From Planctomicrobium piriforme (GTDB lineage Bacteria > Planctomycetota > Planctomycetia > Planctomycetales > Planctomycetaceae), in NCBI RefSeq assembly GCF_900113665.1, contig NZ_FOQD01000007.1, positions 238,543 through 302,542 of the forward strand: a DNA stretch of 64,000 nucleotides. Direction: 5' to 3'. Below are positions 18,156 through 26,374 of this stretch, piece after piece (positions within the stretch are counted from its first letter, which is position 1; each line of letters starts with the position of its first letter). Below the pieces are notes generated by a model that ran no database searches, was not told the DNA's origin, and worked only from the letters and a program-made list of their open reading frames with translations. Position numbers and translations under genes: made by a program.

Positions 18156-18344
18156 ATGGAAGCGACTGTCACTTTTCATCCCGCTCAGAATGATGTCGAC
18201 TTTGTCGAAGAGATCCGTTTGCGCACCTGGGCGCGGCACAACTACGCTCCACAAGATGAACGGAACCGCTCCTGGCATCCGGTCATTCTGGACGAAATGC
18301 GCCGCAAGGACCGGGAACAGGGTGAGTTCCATCGGGTGAAATAA
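18156..18344 (+). CDS. Small conserved-looking protein of unknown function (62 residues)
   Basis: The ATG at 18156 has a near-perfect ribosome site, GGAGGAG at 18142-18148, with a seven-base gap. The protein begins MEATVTFHPAQNDVDFVEEI, continues with RTWARHNYAPQDERN and WHPVILDEMRRKDRE, and ends with a basic tail. It is highly charged with no signal or membrane segment, so it should be cytoplasmic. The strong ribosome site and non-random composition (charged helices separated by an aromatic 'WARHNY...W' core) support a real gene. I recall similar short proteins in planctomycetes but cannot assign a function. It stands alone, flanked by about 500-650 bases of non-coding DNA on each side. Confidence 0.75.
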   Translation: MEATVTFHPAQNDVDFVEEIRLRTWARHNYAPQDERNRSWHPVILDEMRRKDREQGEFHRVK

Positions 18345-18833
18345 CCCGGTGTTGAAGTTCCTTCGCAGGTCGTCGTTCCTCAAGGCTGTGGCCGTTGAAG
18401 CCGCAAATTGCCGCGAGACTAGAGACGACATCTGACCAGTGATTGAGGACTGCATGGTTCTCTGGACTGGGGGCACGCTCATGTCGTGTCGGCTCAGCCA
18501 TCTGATGTAAACCGCATCGACAATTCAGTGCGATGCATTTGGTATTGCGCCGCATCGTTCTCGCACGACATCACGAATTGTCTTCAACGACCAGTTGCCC
18601 CCTTCGGCGAATGGTCGTTTTTCTTTCCTCACGACAGCCTGACTCGGGTTACTGACTCGTTGCCTGCGCGTGTCGCTTGCTCCGCTTTCCTGCACTCGCC
18701 ATCATCGGCGATGCAACGTCGCCTCCCGCTGAATCGCAGCCTGGGACTCTCCGAATGACCGCATGTTCTCCATGAGACGTGCGTTCGACGTTCGGATTTC
18801 GTTGCCGGAAACATTCTCAGGAGAATCCAGCTC
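18345..18833. other. 489-base region upstream of gatC
   Basis: No gene is supported here. The frames of 68-90 codons lack ribosome sites and read as cysteine- and serine-rich noise. The last 60 bases carry the gatC leader with AGGAG at about 18818. I see no RNA gene, riboswitch-like structure or repeat family copy. Confidence 0.45.
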
Positions 18834-19127
18834 ATGCAGCTGACGATCAGTGACGTTCAGAAAGTCGCCCGGCTCTCACGGCTGCAGCTCTCGGGTGAAG
18901 AGCAGGCCAGGTTTGCCGAACAACTGGGTGAGATTCTGAACTATGTGGCGCTGCTGAACGAAGTGGAAACGGCCGATGTCGCGCCGATGGCGCATGCGGC
19001 AGACCTGGCGAACGTGTTTCGGGCAGACGTACCGGCTCCGTCGCTCGAACGCAGCGCGGCACTGGCGAATGCGCCGAAGTCGGACGGTAAGTACTTCCTC
19101 GTCCCACAGATTCTCGAAGGGGCCTGA
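18834..19127 (+). CDS. gatC: Asp/Glu-tRNA amidotransferase subunit C
   Basis: 97 residues, typical for GatC. It begins MQLTISDVQKVARLSRLQLS, has the conserved EILNYVALLNEVETADVAP and ends with DGKYFLVPQILEG, the loop that wraps around GatA. GatC stabilises GatA and bridges it to GatB in the complex that converts mischarged Glu-tRNA(Gln) or Asp-tRNA(Asn) to the amidated forms. The stop is three bases before the gatA ATG. An AGGAG lies about 11 bases upstream of the start. gatB is not in the window. Confidence 0.97.
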   Translation: MQLTISDVQKVARLSRLQLSGEEQARFAEQLGEILNYVALLNEVETADVAPMAHAADLANVFRADVPAPSLERSAALANAPKSDGKYFLVPQILEGA

Positions 19128-19130
19128 TCA

Positions 19131-20597
19131 ATGAGCCTCTCCGGGTTCTCCGCTCTTGAATTGATGGAACGTCAGCGGCGCGGTGAAGCGACCGCGGTGC
19201 AGATCGTGACTGATCATCTGGCTGTGGTCCGCCAGCGCGAGCCGCAACTGGGCGCGTTTCTGGAAGTCGATGACATCGGCGCATTGAAGGCGGCGGAAGC
19301 GGTCGATCGCAAACGGGCGAGCGGCGTTCCGCTGGGGCGTCTGGCCGGTATTCCCATCGCCGTAAAAGACAATCTGTGCGTGCAGGGCTGGAAGACCACC
19401 TGTGCCAGCCGCATGCTTGAAAGTTTTGCTCCACCGTATGACGCGCATGTTGTCGCGCGATTGAAGGCGGAAGACGCAATTCTCATGGGCCGGACGAATC
19501 TCGACGAGTTCGCGATGGGATCGTCGTGTGAGAATTCGGCCTTTCAGCAGACAAAAAATCCCTGGAACACCGAGTGCGCGCCCGGGGGTTCGAGCGGGGG
19601 TTCCGCGGCTGCCGTTGCAGCCGGGATGTCGCCGGTTTCACTGGGATCAGACACGGGTGGTTCGATTCGCCAGCCGGCGGCGTTCTGCGGGATCGTCGGG
19701 CTCAAGCCGACGTATGGCCGGGTCTCCCGGTATGGACTCGTCGCTTTCGCCAGTTCGCTCGATCAGATTGGTCCGTTTGGTCGCAACATTGCTGACGCCG
19801 CACTGCTCACGCAGGTCATCGCAGGCCATGACCCACGGGATTCCACCTCGGTGAACACTCCGCTGCCGGATCTGCTGGCGGAACTCGAACAACCGTTGCA
19901 GGGACTGCGGATTGGCATCGTGCCTGAACATCTCGGGGCAGGGGTCGATCTCGATGTCGCGAATGCGGTCACAGAAGCGTTGGCCGTTTATCGTCAGTTG
20001 GGAGCGACGATTGTCGATATCGAGCTGCCGTATGCCCGCTACGGAGTGGCGGCCTACTACGTCATTGCTCCCTGCGAGGCGTCCAGCAATCTGGCGCGGT
20101 ACGACGGGGTGCATTACGGCCATCGAGCGGGCAAGTTCGGCAATCTCGTCGAGATGTACGAAGCGAGCCGCGGGGAAGGGTTTGGCGACGAGGTCAAACG
20201 CCGGATCATGATTGGCACCTATGCCCTGTCGTCCGGGTACTACGACGCCTATTACCTGAAGGCGATGAAAGTCCGGCGATTGATCGCCAACGACTTTGCC
20301 GACGCGTTCAAGCAGGTGGACGTCGTGCTGACTCCAACCAGTCCGACGCCGGCGTTTCGAATTGGCGAACTCTCGGCCGACCCGTTGCAGATGTACCTCA
20401 ACGATATCTACACGATCGGCGCGAACCTGGCGGGTATTCCGGCGTTGTCGCTTCCCTGCGGTTTGAGCTCCAAGGGCTTGCCGATTGGACTGCAACTGCT
20501 GGCGCCGGCTTTCGAAGAATCTCGACTGTTGCGAGCAGCCAGAATGTTCGAGAAAGCGACTGACTGGCATCAGCAACGTCCACCAGCCGCCGTTTAG
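19131..20597 (+). CDS. gatA: Glu/Asp-tRNA amidotransferase subunit A (amidase)
   Basis: 488 residues, full length. The amidase signature is complete: the Ser-cisSer-Lys triad falls at Lys79 (IPIAVKDNL), Ser154 (PGGSSGGSAAAVAAG) and Ser178 (GSDTGGSIRQPAAFCG), the same numbering as in the structurally studied S. aureus GatA. GLKPTYGRVSRYGL and SSLDQIGPFGRN follow as usual. It releases ammonia from glutamine and channels it to GatB for transamidation of mischarged tRNA, implying indirect synthesis of Gln- or Asn-tRNA in this organism. GAAGGGG precedes the start, and tight spacing to gatC indicates an operon. Confidence 0.98.
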   Translation: MSLSGFSALELMERQRRGEATAVQIVTDHLAVVRQREPQLGAFLEVDDIGALKAAEAVDRKRASGVPLGRLAGIPIAVKDNLCVQGWKTTCASRMLESFAPPYDAHVVARLKAEDAILMGRTNLDEFAMGSSCENSAFQQTKNPWNTECAPGGSSGGSAAAVAAGMSPVSLGSDTGGSIRQPAAFCGIVGLKPTYGRVSRYGLVAFASSLDQIGPFGRNIADAALLTQVIAGHDPRDSTSVNTPLPDLLAELEQPLQGLRIGIVPEHLGAGVDLDVANAVTEALAVYRQLGATIVDIELPYARYGVAAYYVIAPCEASSNLARYDGVHYGHRAGKFGNLVEMYEASRGEGFGDEVKRRIMIGTYALSSGYYDAYYLKAMKVRRLIANDFADAFKQVDVVLTPTSPTPAFRIGELSADPLQMYLNDIYTIGANLAGIPALSLPCGLSSKGLPIGLQLLAPAFEESRLLRAARMFEKATDWHQQRPPAAV

Positions 20598-20726
20598 GGA
20601 AAGTCGAAACACGAAATCCGAAACACATTCAATAAGGCTCAATCGGCGAGCCGTGTTGTTCATTGAGAGTGCTCGGGGAATGCCTCTCGAATCCACTTAC
20701 CCCGCCTCACTCGTTCAGGAACACAG

Positions 20727-21575
20727 ATGCGGATTGCACTCATTGGCGCGGCGGGGCAACTGGGGACTGACCTGTTGAAATGTCTGCCGCATGCCCACCC
20801 GCTCACGCATGCGGAGATTGAGATTACCGATTCGCAGAACGTGGCCGCGGTGCTCGATCCGCTTGCGCCAGACATTGTGGTGAACACGGCTGCCTACAAT
20901 CTCGTCGACAAGGCAGAAGACGAACCGGAACGTGCGTTCGCGATCAATGCGCAGGGACCAGAGACCCTCGCCCGTTGGTGCAATGAACACAATGCGACCT
21001 TGGTGCATGTCAGCACCGATTATGTGTTCGGAGCTGACGCTGGCCGCACGCTTCCTTACACCGAAGCCGATGAGTCGGGCCCGCTGGGAGTCTATGGCCG
21101 CAGCAAGCTGGCCGGCGAGATGGCCGTTCAAGGCGGCTGCCCGCGGCATTTTGTGATCCGCACCTGCGGGCTGTATGGTCAGGCCGCGACGAAGTCGAAG
21201 GGAAACTTCGTCAAGACGATGCTGCGGCTCGCGGATGAACGCAGTGAACTCAAGGTCGTCAGCGATCAGCATTGCACTCCCTCTTACACCGCCGACGTGG
21301 CGGCAATGATCGCTGCGATTCTCAAGACCACCGAATACGGGCTGTATCATGTCACGAACTCCGGAGCGGCGACCTGGCATGCGGTGGCTGCCGAGGTGTT
21401 GCGCCTGGCAGGGAAGTCGACGCCGGTGATTCCGATCCCGTCGAGCGAGTATCCAACGAAAGCCCGACGGCCGGGTTACAGTGTGCTCGACTGCCGTAAA
21501 GCGGAGCAGTTGACGGGCCTCACGATGCCTGACTGGGAAGATGCTTTGGGGCGATATCTGGCTGAAATTCACTGA
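20727..21575 (+). CDS. rfbD: dTDP-4-dehydrorhamnose reductase
   Basis: 282 residues. The NAD(P)-binding glycine motif is IALIGAAGQLGTDLL at the N terminus. VVNTAAYNLVDKAEDEPERA is the RmlD signature, STDYVFGAD carries the catalytic Thr, and VYGRSKLAGE supplies the Tyr-X3-Lys pair of extended short-chain reductases. It performs the last step of dTDP-L-rhamnose synthesis for surface polysaccharides. CAGGAACACAG precedes the ATG. The other rml genes are not adjacent; the neighbours are gatA (130 bases upstream) and a peptidylprolyl isomerase gene downstream, so it is probably an isolated gene. Confidence 0.93.
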   Translation: MRIALIGAAGQLGTDLLKCLPHAHPLTHAEIEITDSQNVAAVLDPLAPDIVVNTAAYNLVDKAEDEPERAFAINAQGPETLARWCNEHNATLVHVSTDYVFGADAGRTLPYTEADESGPLGVYGRSKLAGEMAVQGGCPRHFVIRTCGLYGQAATKSKGNFVKTMLRLADERSELKVVSDQHCTPSYTADVAAMIAAILKTTEYGLYHVTNSGAATWHAVAAEVLRLAGKSTPVIPIPSSEYPTKARRPGYSVLDCRKAEQLTGLTMPDWEDALGRYLAEIH

Positions 21576-21746
21576 AAAGGGCCGTGCGAAGGTCGATCAC
21601 CCCTCGGCAGAGCGGGAAGTGATCTTGACCCAATCTGAAAATTTTCTGTAAACCGCCCCCGCCAAATCTCTCCGGGTCGCGGTCACGGTTCGTTATCAGC
21701 CGGGCTGCCTCCGGTCTGTTGCCCTATTGCCCTACATGTCGGAGCC

Positions 21747-22871
21747 ATGCCCATGAGTGAACGGATTCACTCCACAGAAGCTGCGGTCAAGCCTCGTGCC
21801 CGCCGCAAATTTGTCCCGATCCTGACAGGGACCGCGATTCTGCTCGTGGCCGCAGGCGTCTGGCTGCAGTTCTTCCGCGCCCACCCGGCAGCCTCACAGA
21901 CGGCCGGTTCAGATGTCGGAAAAGCGACGCTGGCGAACACCTCGACCAGCGCCCGCGTGCTGGCGAAGGTGAACGGCCAGTCGATCACCTACGACGTGGT
22001 CGCCCGTGAATGCGTTTCCCGGCACGGCCAGGAAGTGCTCGACACGATGATCAATCGGCTGATCATTCAGCAGGAATGCGAACGTCGCGGCGTGACCGTG
22101 ACGATGGAAGAAGTGGAACAGGAAATCGCCAACACGGCGAAGAAATTCAACCTGCCAATCGACACCTGGTACAAGATGCTGGAGTCGGAACGGCACCTGA
22201 CCCGCGAGCAGTATCAGCAGGACGTCATCTGGCCGATGATCGCCCTGAAGAAGCTCGCCGGGCAGAACGTCGAAGTGACCGAAGAAGACATGCGAATCGG
22301 CTTCGAACGCGATTACGGAACCCGCGTAAAAGCCCGCCTGATTCTGGTCGACGGCAATATGCGACAGGCGAGCCAGATCTGGGAACGCTGCCAGGAAACA
22401 CCGGACGATTTCGACCGTATTGCTCGCGAATACTCAGCCGATCCGAACACCCGTCCCCTCGGCGGCGTGATTCCTCCGATCCGGATGCATGGCGGCAGCA
22501 AGCAAGTCGAAGATCAGGCGTTCCGTTTGAAGCCAGGCGAAATCTCGCCGGTAATTCAGGTCGCGGAAAACCGCTATGTCATTCTGAAATGCGAAGGCCA
22601 CACCGAGCCGGTCGTGAAAGAGATCCGCGAAGTGTGGGAAGACCTGCGGAACCAGTTGATCGAAGAGAAGACGCAGAAGTCGGTGGCCAAGGTCTTCGAA
22701 GAAGTGAAAGACCAGTCGCGCGTCGACAACTTTTTGACCAACCGTTCGACCGGCGGACGCCCTGTGCAACCTGCCGGAGGCGCTGTGAAGGGACCGGCGG
22801 CCCAGACTGTGTTGCCCGCTTCAGGCGTACAACCGGCCACCGCAACCCGACCGGGCGCCGCGACCCGTTAA
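21747..22871 (+). CDS. Membrane-anchored parvulin-type peptidylprolyl isomerase (SurA/PrsA-like)
   Basis: 374 residues. After a basic N terminus comes a single membrane anchor, ILTGTAILLVAAGVWLQFF, then a SurA-type N-terminal helical chaperone domain (KVNGQSITYDVVARECV to about residue 180). A parvulin PpiC domain follows at about 185-290, with KARLILVDG, SADPNTRPLGGVIPPI and AFRLKPGEISPVIQ. The last 45 residues are Pro/Ala/Gly/Thr-rich and probably disordered. It should assist folding of exported or outer-membrane proteins. Either ATG 21747 or 21753 could initiate; GGAG lies just upstream. It is followed by a strong terminator. Confidence 0.9.
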   Translation: MPMSERIHSTEAAVKPRARRKFVPILTGTAILLVAAGVWLQFFRAHPAASQTAGSDVGKATLANTSTSARVLAKVNGQSITYDVVARECVSRHGQEVLDTMINRLIIQQECERRGVTVTMEEVEQEIANTAKKFNLPIDTWYKMLESERHLTREQYQQDVIWPMIALKKLAGQNVEVTEEDMRIGFERDYGTRVKARLILVDGNMRQASQIWERCQETPDDFDRIAREYSADPNTRPLGGVIPPIRMHGGSKQVEDQAFRLKPGEISPVIQVAENRYVILKCEGHTEPVVKEIREVWEDLRNQLIEEKTQKSVAKVFEEVKDQSRVDNFLTNRSTGGRPVQPAGGAVKGPAAQTVLPASGVQPATATRPGAATR

Positions 22872-22901
22872 GCAGTTGATTGAAGAATTCGAAGTTCACC
22901 C

Positions 22902-22942
22902 GTCAGCCGCAGACAAATGTCTGCGGCTGACTTCTTTTTTTC
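22902..22942 (+). terminator. Rho-independent terminator of the PPIase gene
   Basis: A 13-base perfect stem (22902-22914 with 22919-22931) around the loop AAAT is followed by TTCTTTTTTT. It lies 30 bases after the stop codon, pointing in the direction of the PPIase gene. Confidence 0.93.
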
Positions 22943-23040
22943 CCGGCGAGCGGGGGACGTGAGTCCCCTGTTTCTCAGGATCACTCGCTTCGACAGTCGC
23001 AAAGAAGAAACAGGGGGTTGACACCCCCCGCTCGCCGGAA
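22942..23040. repeat. Long imperfect inverted repeat (family C) between convergent genes
   Basis: The left arm at 22942-22975 (GGCGAGCGGGGGACGTGAGT and onward to CTGTTTCT) matches the reverse complement of the right arm at 23005-23040 with a few differences; about 30 bases separate them. Each arm also has its own small hairpin (GGGGACGTGAGTCCCC). It sits directly after the PPIase terminator and before the 3' end of the cytochrome gene. Confidence 0.8.
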
Positions 23041-23065
23041 TTGAAACCAACTGATTGCAAGCGGA

Positions 23066-26035
23066 TCACCGCAGGGCTTCTGGCGAGAGTAGATAGGCCA
23101 GCAGGTCGGCCATGGCCTGTTCGTCGATCTGGCGTTCGAGCCCTTCCGGCATTAGGGACTGACCTGAGTTGCGGATCTGTTCGATCTCATTCCTCAGCAC
23201 GGTGCTGGATTGGTTCTCGGCGCGGACGAGCGTCAGGCTCGTGGCTGTTTCAGAGCGGATCATGCCGGTGAGAGTACGGCCGTCCTGCAGGCTGACGATG
23301 TAGTTCAGATAGTCCGGATTCACTTCGCGGTTCGGGTCGAGGACGTTCAGCAGAATGGCTTCCTTACCGCGATTGCGGATCGCGGACAGGTTCGGTCCGG
23401 TCTCATTGCCGACGCCTTCGAGGCGATGGCAGCCTGAGCATTGTTTGCGAAAGATTTCACGACCGCGTGCGGTGTCGCCGGACTGAGTGAGCGCAGGGAG
23501 ATAGCGTTGCACGATCTCGGCTCGCGAGGCCGTTCCAAGCGAGTTGAGAATAAGATTGGCGCGACGCTGTAGTTCGACATCGTTCCCGGCGGCGACAGTT
23601 CGTAATCGCGCAGTGCTGAACGCGGAGGGGGCCAGTCCCCCCGACTCCAGCAGCGTGAGCGTGGCGGCCGTCCAGTCAGGGCGTGAGAAGAGAACCTCTT
23701 CGGCTTTCAGCCGCATGGAAGGTGAAAATTCATTCCAGCGGTCGAGTAATGCGTTGGCGAGATTGGGGTTTGCCGTCGCGGCCAGTGCGCCGAGCGCGGT
23801 GGTTTGAATCGCGACTTCTTCCGTCGGTGCGAGCAGTGCCTGAAGACGTTCAACGTCCTGCAGCTGGGCGCTGAGTGCCAGGATACGAATTGCAGAAATG
23901 CGCTCAACGGCGAGAGTCGGCTGCGAAACTTTGTTTCGCGCGCTGGCGAGCATTGTCTCGATCAATTCTGCGCGAGGACCGATGAAGACCTGTTTGAGAG
24001 TCGACGGGCTGCTGCTGGTGAGCAGGGTCGTGATGAGTTGATCCTTGAACGGCTGTTCGCTGGCAGGCAGTTTTTCGATCAGCGTCAGCAAGACATCGAC
24101 ATCGCCGGCTTTGTTCTGACGAGCAATCTGCAGGGTCAGCCGCTGGAGAATGGAATCGGCTGGCATGATGCGGCGCAGATTGGGGTTCTGCAACAGATTC
24201 GAAAAGACTGGCAGTGCGTCGTTCGAAAGCGAACTCACGGCAGCGAGCTGCAGCCACTTGTCGCTGTCTGGTCGCTGCAACAGCGTCGTCAGCCAGGCGA
24301 CCTTCTGTTCTGCAGGAAATTCGCCTGCCGAAAAGGCGAGCTGAAGACGAAGTCGTGGGTCATCACTGCTGATGAGTGAACCGACTTTGCGAATGACATC
24401 CGGCGATGTGGCGAAGGCTTCTGCATACTGTAGTGCCCGTTCACGGATGCGGGGGTGAGAATCGGCCAAGGCAGACTCAACAACATCGGCGTCGAGCTGA
24501 TTGAGGCCGTTCAGCACCGACAACCCATGCAATCGCCCGAGCGGTTTCTCTCCAGTTATGGCGAGCGTTCGGAGTGCAGGGACGACGGCGAGATCCTGTC
24601 TTTGAGAGAGGAGTCGGCTGGCGGTTTCACGATGCCAGGCGTTGTCGTGCGAGAGCAGTGCGACAAGGTCTGCCGAGCTCATCGTGGAAAGCTGCGGCGT
24701 GGGGCGATACTTGCTTCCTTTTGCCAGCACGCGATACAGCCGTCCCCGGTCGCGGCCGCTGGTGAGATCGAGATGATTCTTCACCTGCGGCGGCAGCGAC
24801 TTGGGATGTTCGATAACTTCGCGATACATGTCGAGCACATGCAGGCAGCCGTCAGGTGCGTTGTCGAACTGCACTGGCCGGAACCAGATGTCGCTGGAGC
24901 GGACGAACTCGGTGTTCTGATCGATGCGAGAAACGACGAAGGCGACCCCCTTCGGCGTCACCTGCATGCGGTGAATGATGTTACTGCCGACGTCGCCGAC
25001 AATCGCGACGCCGCGTAGTTCGTCACCCAGGGCATCGCCGCGAAAAATGGTAATGCCCGTCGCGGCAGTGAAATAACCTGCAGGTTGGCCACCCCATTCG
25101 ACGTGACCAGGCGCAGCGCCGGACGCCCTCAGTCGCGTACGCACGATGCGCCAGGGCTCGACCGGGCTGGAACGGAAGACCGGTGTCTGCCCGCTATCGG
25201 TGCCGATATCGACCTTCGGGCCGATTGCCGACAGATACGGATTCCGGGCGATGTACCGGTCCTGGTAGACGATGAACGACGCCTGTTCTGAGTTCGAGCA
25301 GACGAACTTGCGTCCCCAATCGTCAAAGCACAGACCATGCTGCCCGCCGCCGCTTTCCGGGCGAAGCTCGAGCGTCTTGGGATCGAAAGAGAAATCTCGC
25401 CCGCGAAGGTTGAGGGGAGTCGCGTGGGGTTGGTCGGCCCGTTTCACCTCGCCGCCTGAGACGCTCGTCGCGCCGTGAATCCGGTTGTCGAGTCCCCAGC
25501 GGAAGGAATTCAGCAATCCCTGAACATTGGATCGACCGAAGCCCGTGAAGACGACGCGGCTTTCGTCGGCGATGCCGTCGCCGCTGGCGTCTTTCATGTA
25601 GTGGATGTCGGGTGCTGCTCCGACAAAGATGCCGCCGTCGTAACAGATCAGCGCCGTCGGCCAGGAGAGGCCAGTGGCAAATGTCGTGCTTTTCTCAAAG
25701 CGGCCGTCCTGGTCGAGGTCTTCGAGCAGTTGGATGCGGCCGAGACGTTCAGTTTCCTGTTCGGAATAGTCGCACATCTCCGCGACATAGAGCCGGCCGT
25801 TTTCGTCGTAGCACATGGCAACAGGATCGACGACCAGCGGTTCGGCGGCCATCAATTGAATTGCATAGCCAGGCGCGACCTCAAAGCGGCTGAGCGCGGC
25901 ATCCGGTTCGAGCGGCGGAATGCGCGGGAGTTCGGCGGCGAAGTCTTCGGCAAAAAGTGATGGGCCGCAAATGATCAGGCACAGGGCGGCGGTTCGCAGC
26001 AATCGGCCAAGACGCGGCCACGTCGAATCAGTCAT
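23066..26035 (-). CDS. PVC-type heme-binding CxxCH protein ('membrane-bound dehydrogenase' plus HEAT repeats)
   Basis: 989 residues. The ATG at 26035 opens a signal peptide (RTAALCLIICGPSLFA). About residues 45-440 form a beta-propeller of the sorbosone-dehydrogenase/TIGR02604 type, with PVAMCYDENGRLYVAEMCDY, GGIFVGAAPDI, NRIHGATSVSGG and DNAPDGCLHVLDMYREVIEH. About 470-840 is an alpha-helical HEAT-like array. The C terminus is a c-type cytochrome domain with KQCSGCHRLEGVGNETGPNL and a distal MPEGLERQ containing the possible methionine ligand. The architecture implies oxidation of a sugar or alcohol outside the cytoplasm with electrons passed to the attached heme. A second protein of the same design is at 38050-41067. 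It diverges from a ceramidase-like gene. Confidence 0.92.
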   Translation of the reverse strand: MTDSTWPRLGRLLRTAALCLIICGPSLFAEDFAAELPRIPPLEPDAALSRFEVAPGYAIQLMAAEPLVVDPVAMCYDENGRLYVAEMCDYSEQETERLGRIQLLEDLDQDGRFEKSTTFATGLSWPTALICYDGGIFVGAAPDIHYMKDASGDGIADESRVVFTGFGRSNVQGLLNSFRWGLDNRIHGATSVSGGEVKRADQPHATPLNLRGRDFSFDPKTLELRPESGGGQHGLCFDDWGRKFVCSNSEQASFIVYQDRYIARNPYLSAIGPKVDIGTDSGQTPVFRSSPVEPWRIVRTRLRASGAAPGHVEWGGQPAGYFTAATGITIFRGDALGDELRGVAIVGDVGSNIIHRMQVTPKGVAFVVSRIDQNTEFVRSSDIWFRPVQFDNAPDGCLHVLDMYREVIEHPKSLPPQVKNHLDLTSGRDRGRLYRVLAKGSKYRPTPQLSTMSSADLVALLSHDNAWHRETASRLLSQRQDLAVVPALRTLAITGEKPLGRLHGLSVLNGLNQLDADVVESALADSHPRIRERALQYAEAFATSPDVIRKVGSLISSDDPRLRLQLAFSAGEFPAEQKVAWLTTLLQRPDSDKWLQLAAVSSLSNDALPVFSNLLQNPNLRRIMPADSILQRLTLQIARQNKAGDVDVLLTLIEKLPASEQPFKDQLITTLLTSSSPSTLKQVFIGPRAELIETMLASARNKVSQPTLAVERISAIRILALSAQLQDVERLQALLAPTEEVAIQTTALGALAATANPNLANALLDRWNEFSPSMRLKAEEVLFSRPDWTAATLTLLESGGLAPSAFSTARLRTVAAGNDVELQRRANLILNSLGTASRAEIVQRYLPALTQSGDTARGREIFRKQCSGCHRLEGVGNETGPNLSAIRNRGKEAILLNVLDPNREVNPDYLNYIVSLQDGRTLTGMIRSETATSLTLVRAENQSSTVLRNEIEQIRNSGQSLMPEGLERQIDEQAMADLLAYLLSPEALR

Positions 26036-26374
26036 GATGGATGTTCTTGTCAGCAAGTCAGGTGAGCAGAGATGAGGCGGTTGCTGCCCTATTTATTCTG
26101 ACGAAAAAAACGAATTCCACTCGCAAATTTCCAATTTTTGCGAGAACAGCGGTTCTTGTTCGCCGTGCTGCAAAATGACAAGAATTCACGGGGAATTGGG
26201 GCTCGGGCTGGAAAGAGGAGGTTGGACCTGAGTCAGGCGGCGCGTGGTGCAAGCCAGATGACGGTGGATGAGTTCGAATTCTCGCTGCATCACAGGCCAT
26301 TCTCATCTGGCAAAAGCAGATTGACGTTGCCGATGATGTATTTCAACTCGAAATTCTGAGAAAGGAACCTGCCA
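26036..26374. other. Divergent intergenic region with an 8-base dyad
   Basis: This separates the cytochrome gene (minus) from the ceramidase-like gene (plus). A perfect dyad, CTCGCAAA (26120-26127) and TTTGCGAG (26137-26144), has a nine-base spacer and lies 85 bases upstream of the cytochrome start; it may be a regulator site. A TTGACG at 26321 lacks a convincing -10 partner. The plus-strand ribosome site AAAGGA is near 26360. No gene is seen. Confidence 0.5.

Noticed and set aside
18486..18758. 90-codon plus-strand frame upstream of gatC
   Set aside because: Composition is unlike a protein (scattered Cys, Ser and His) and there is no ribosome site.
19647..20696. 349-codon minus-strand frame opposite gatA
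   Set aside because: gatA is unambiguous, and the antisense frame has no start signals or family motifs.
20715..21572. 285-codon minus-strand frame mirroring rfbD
   Set aside because: It is an almost exact antisense shadow of the reductase gene.
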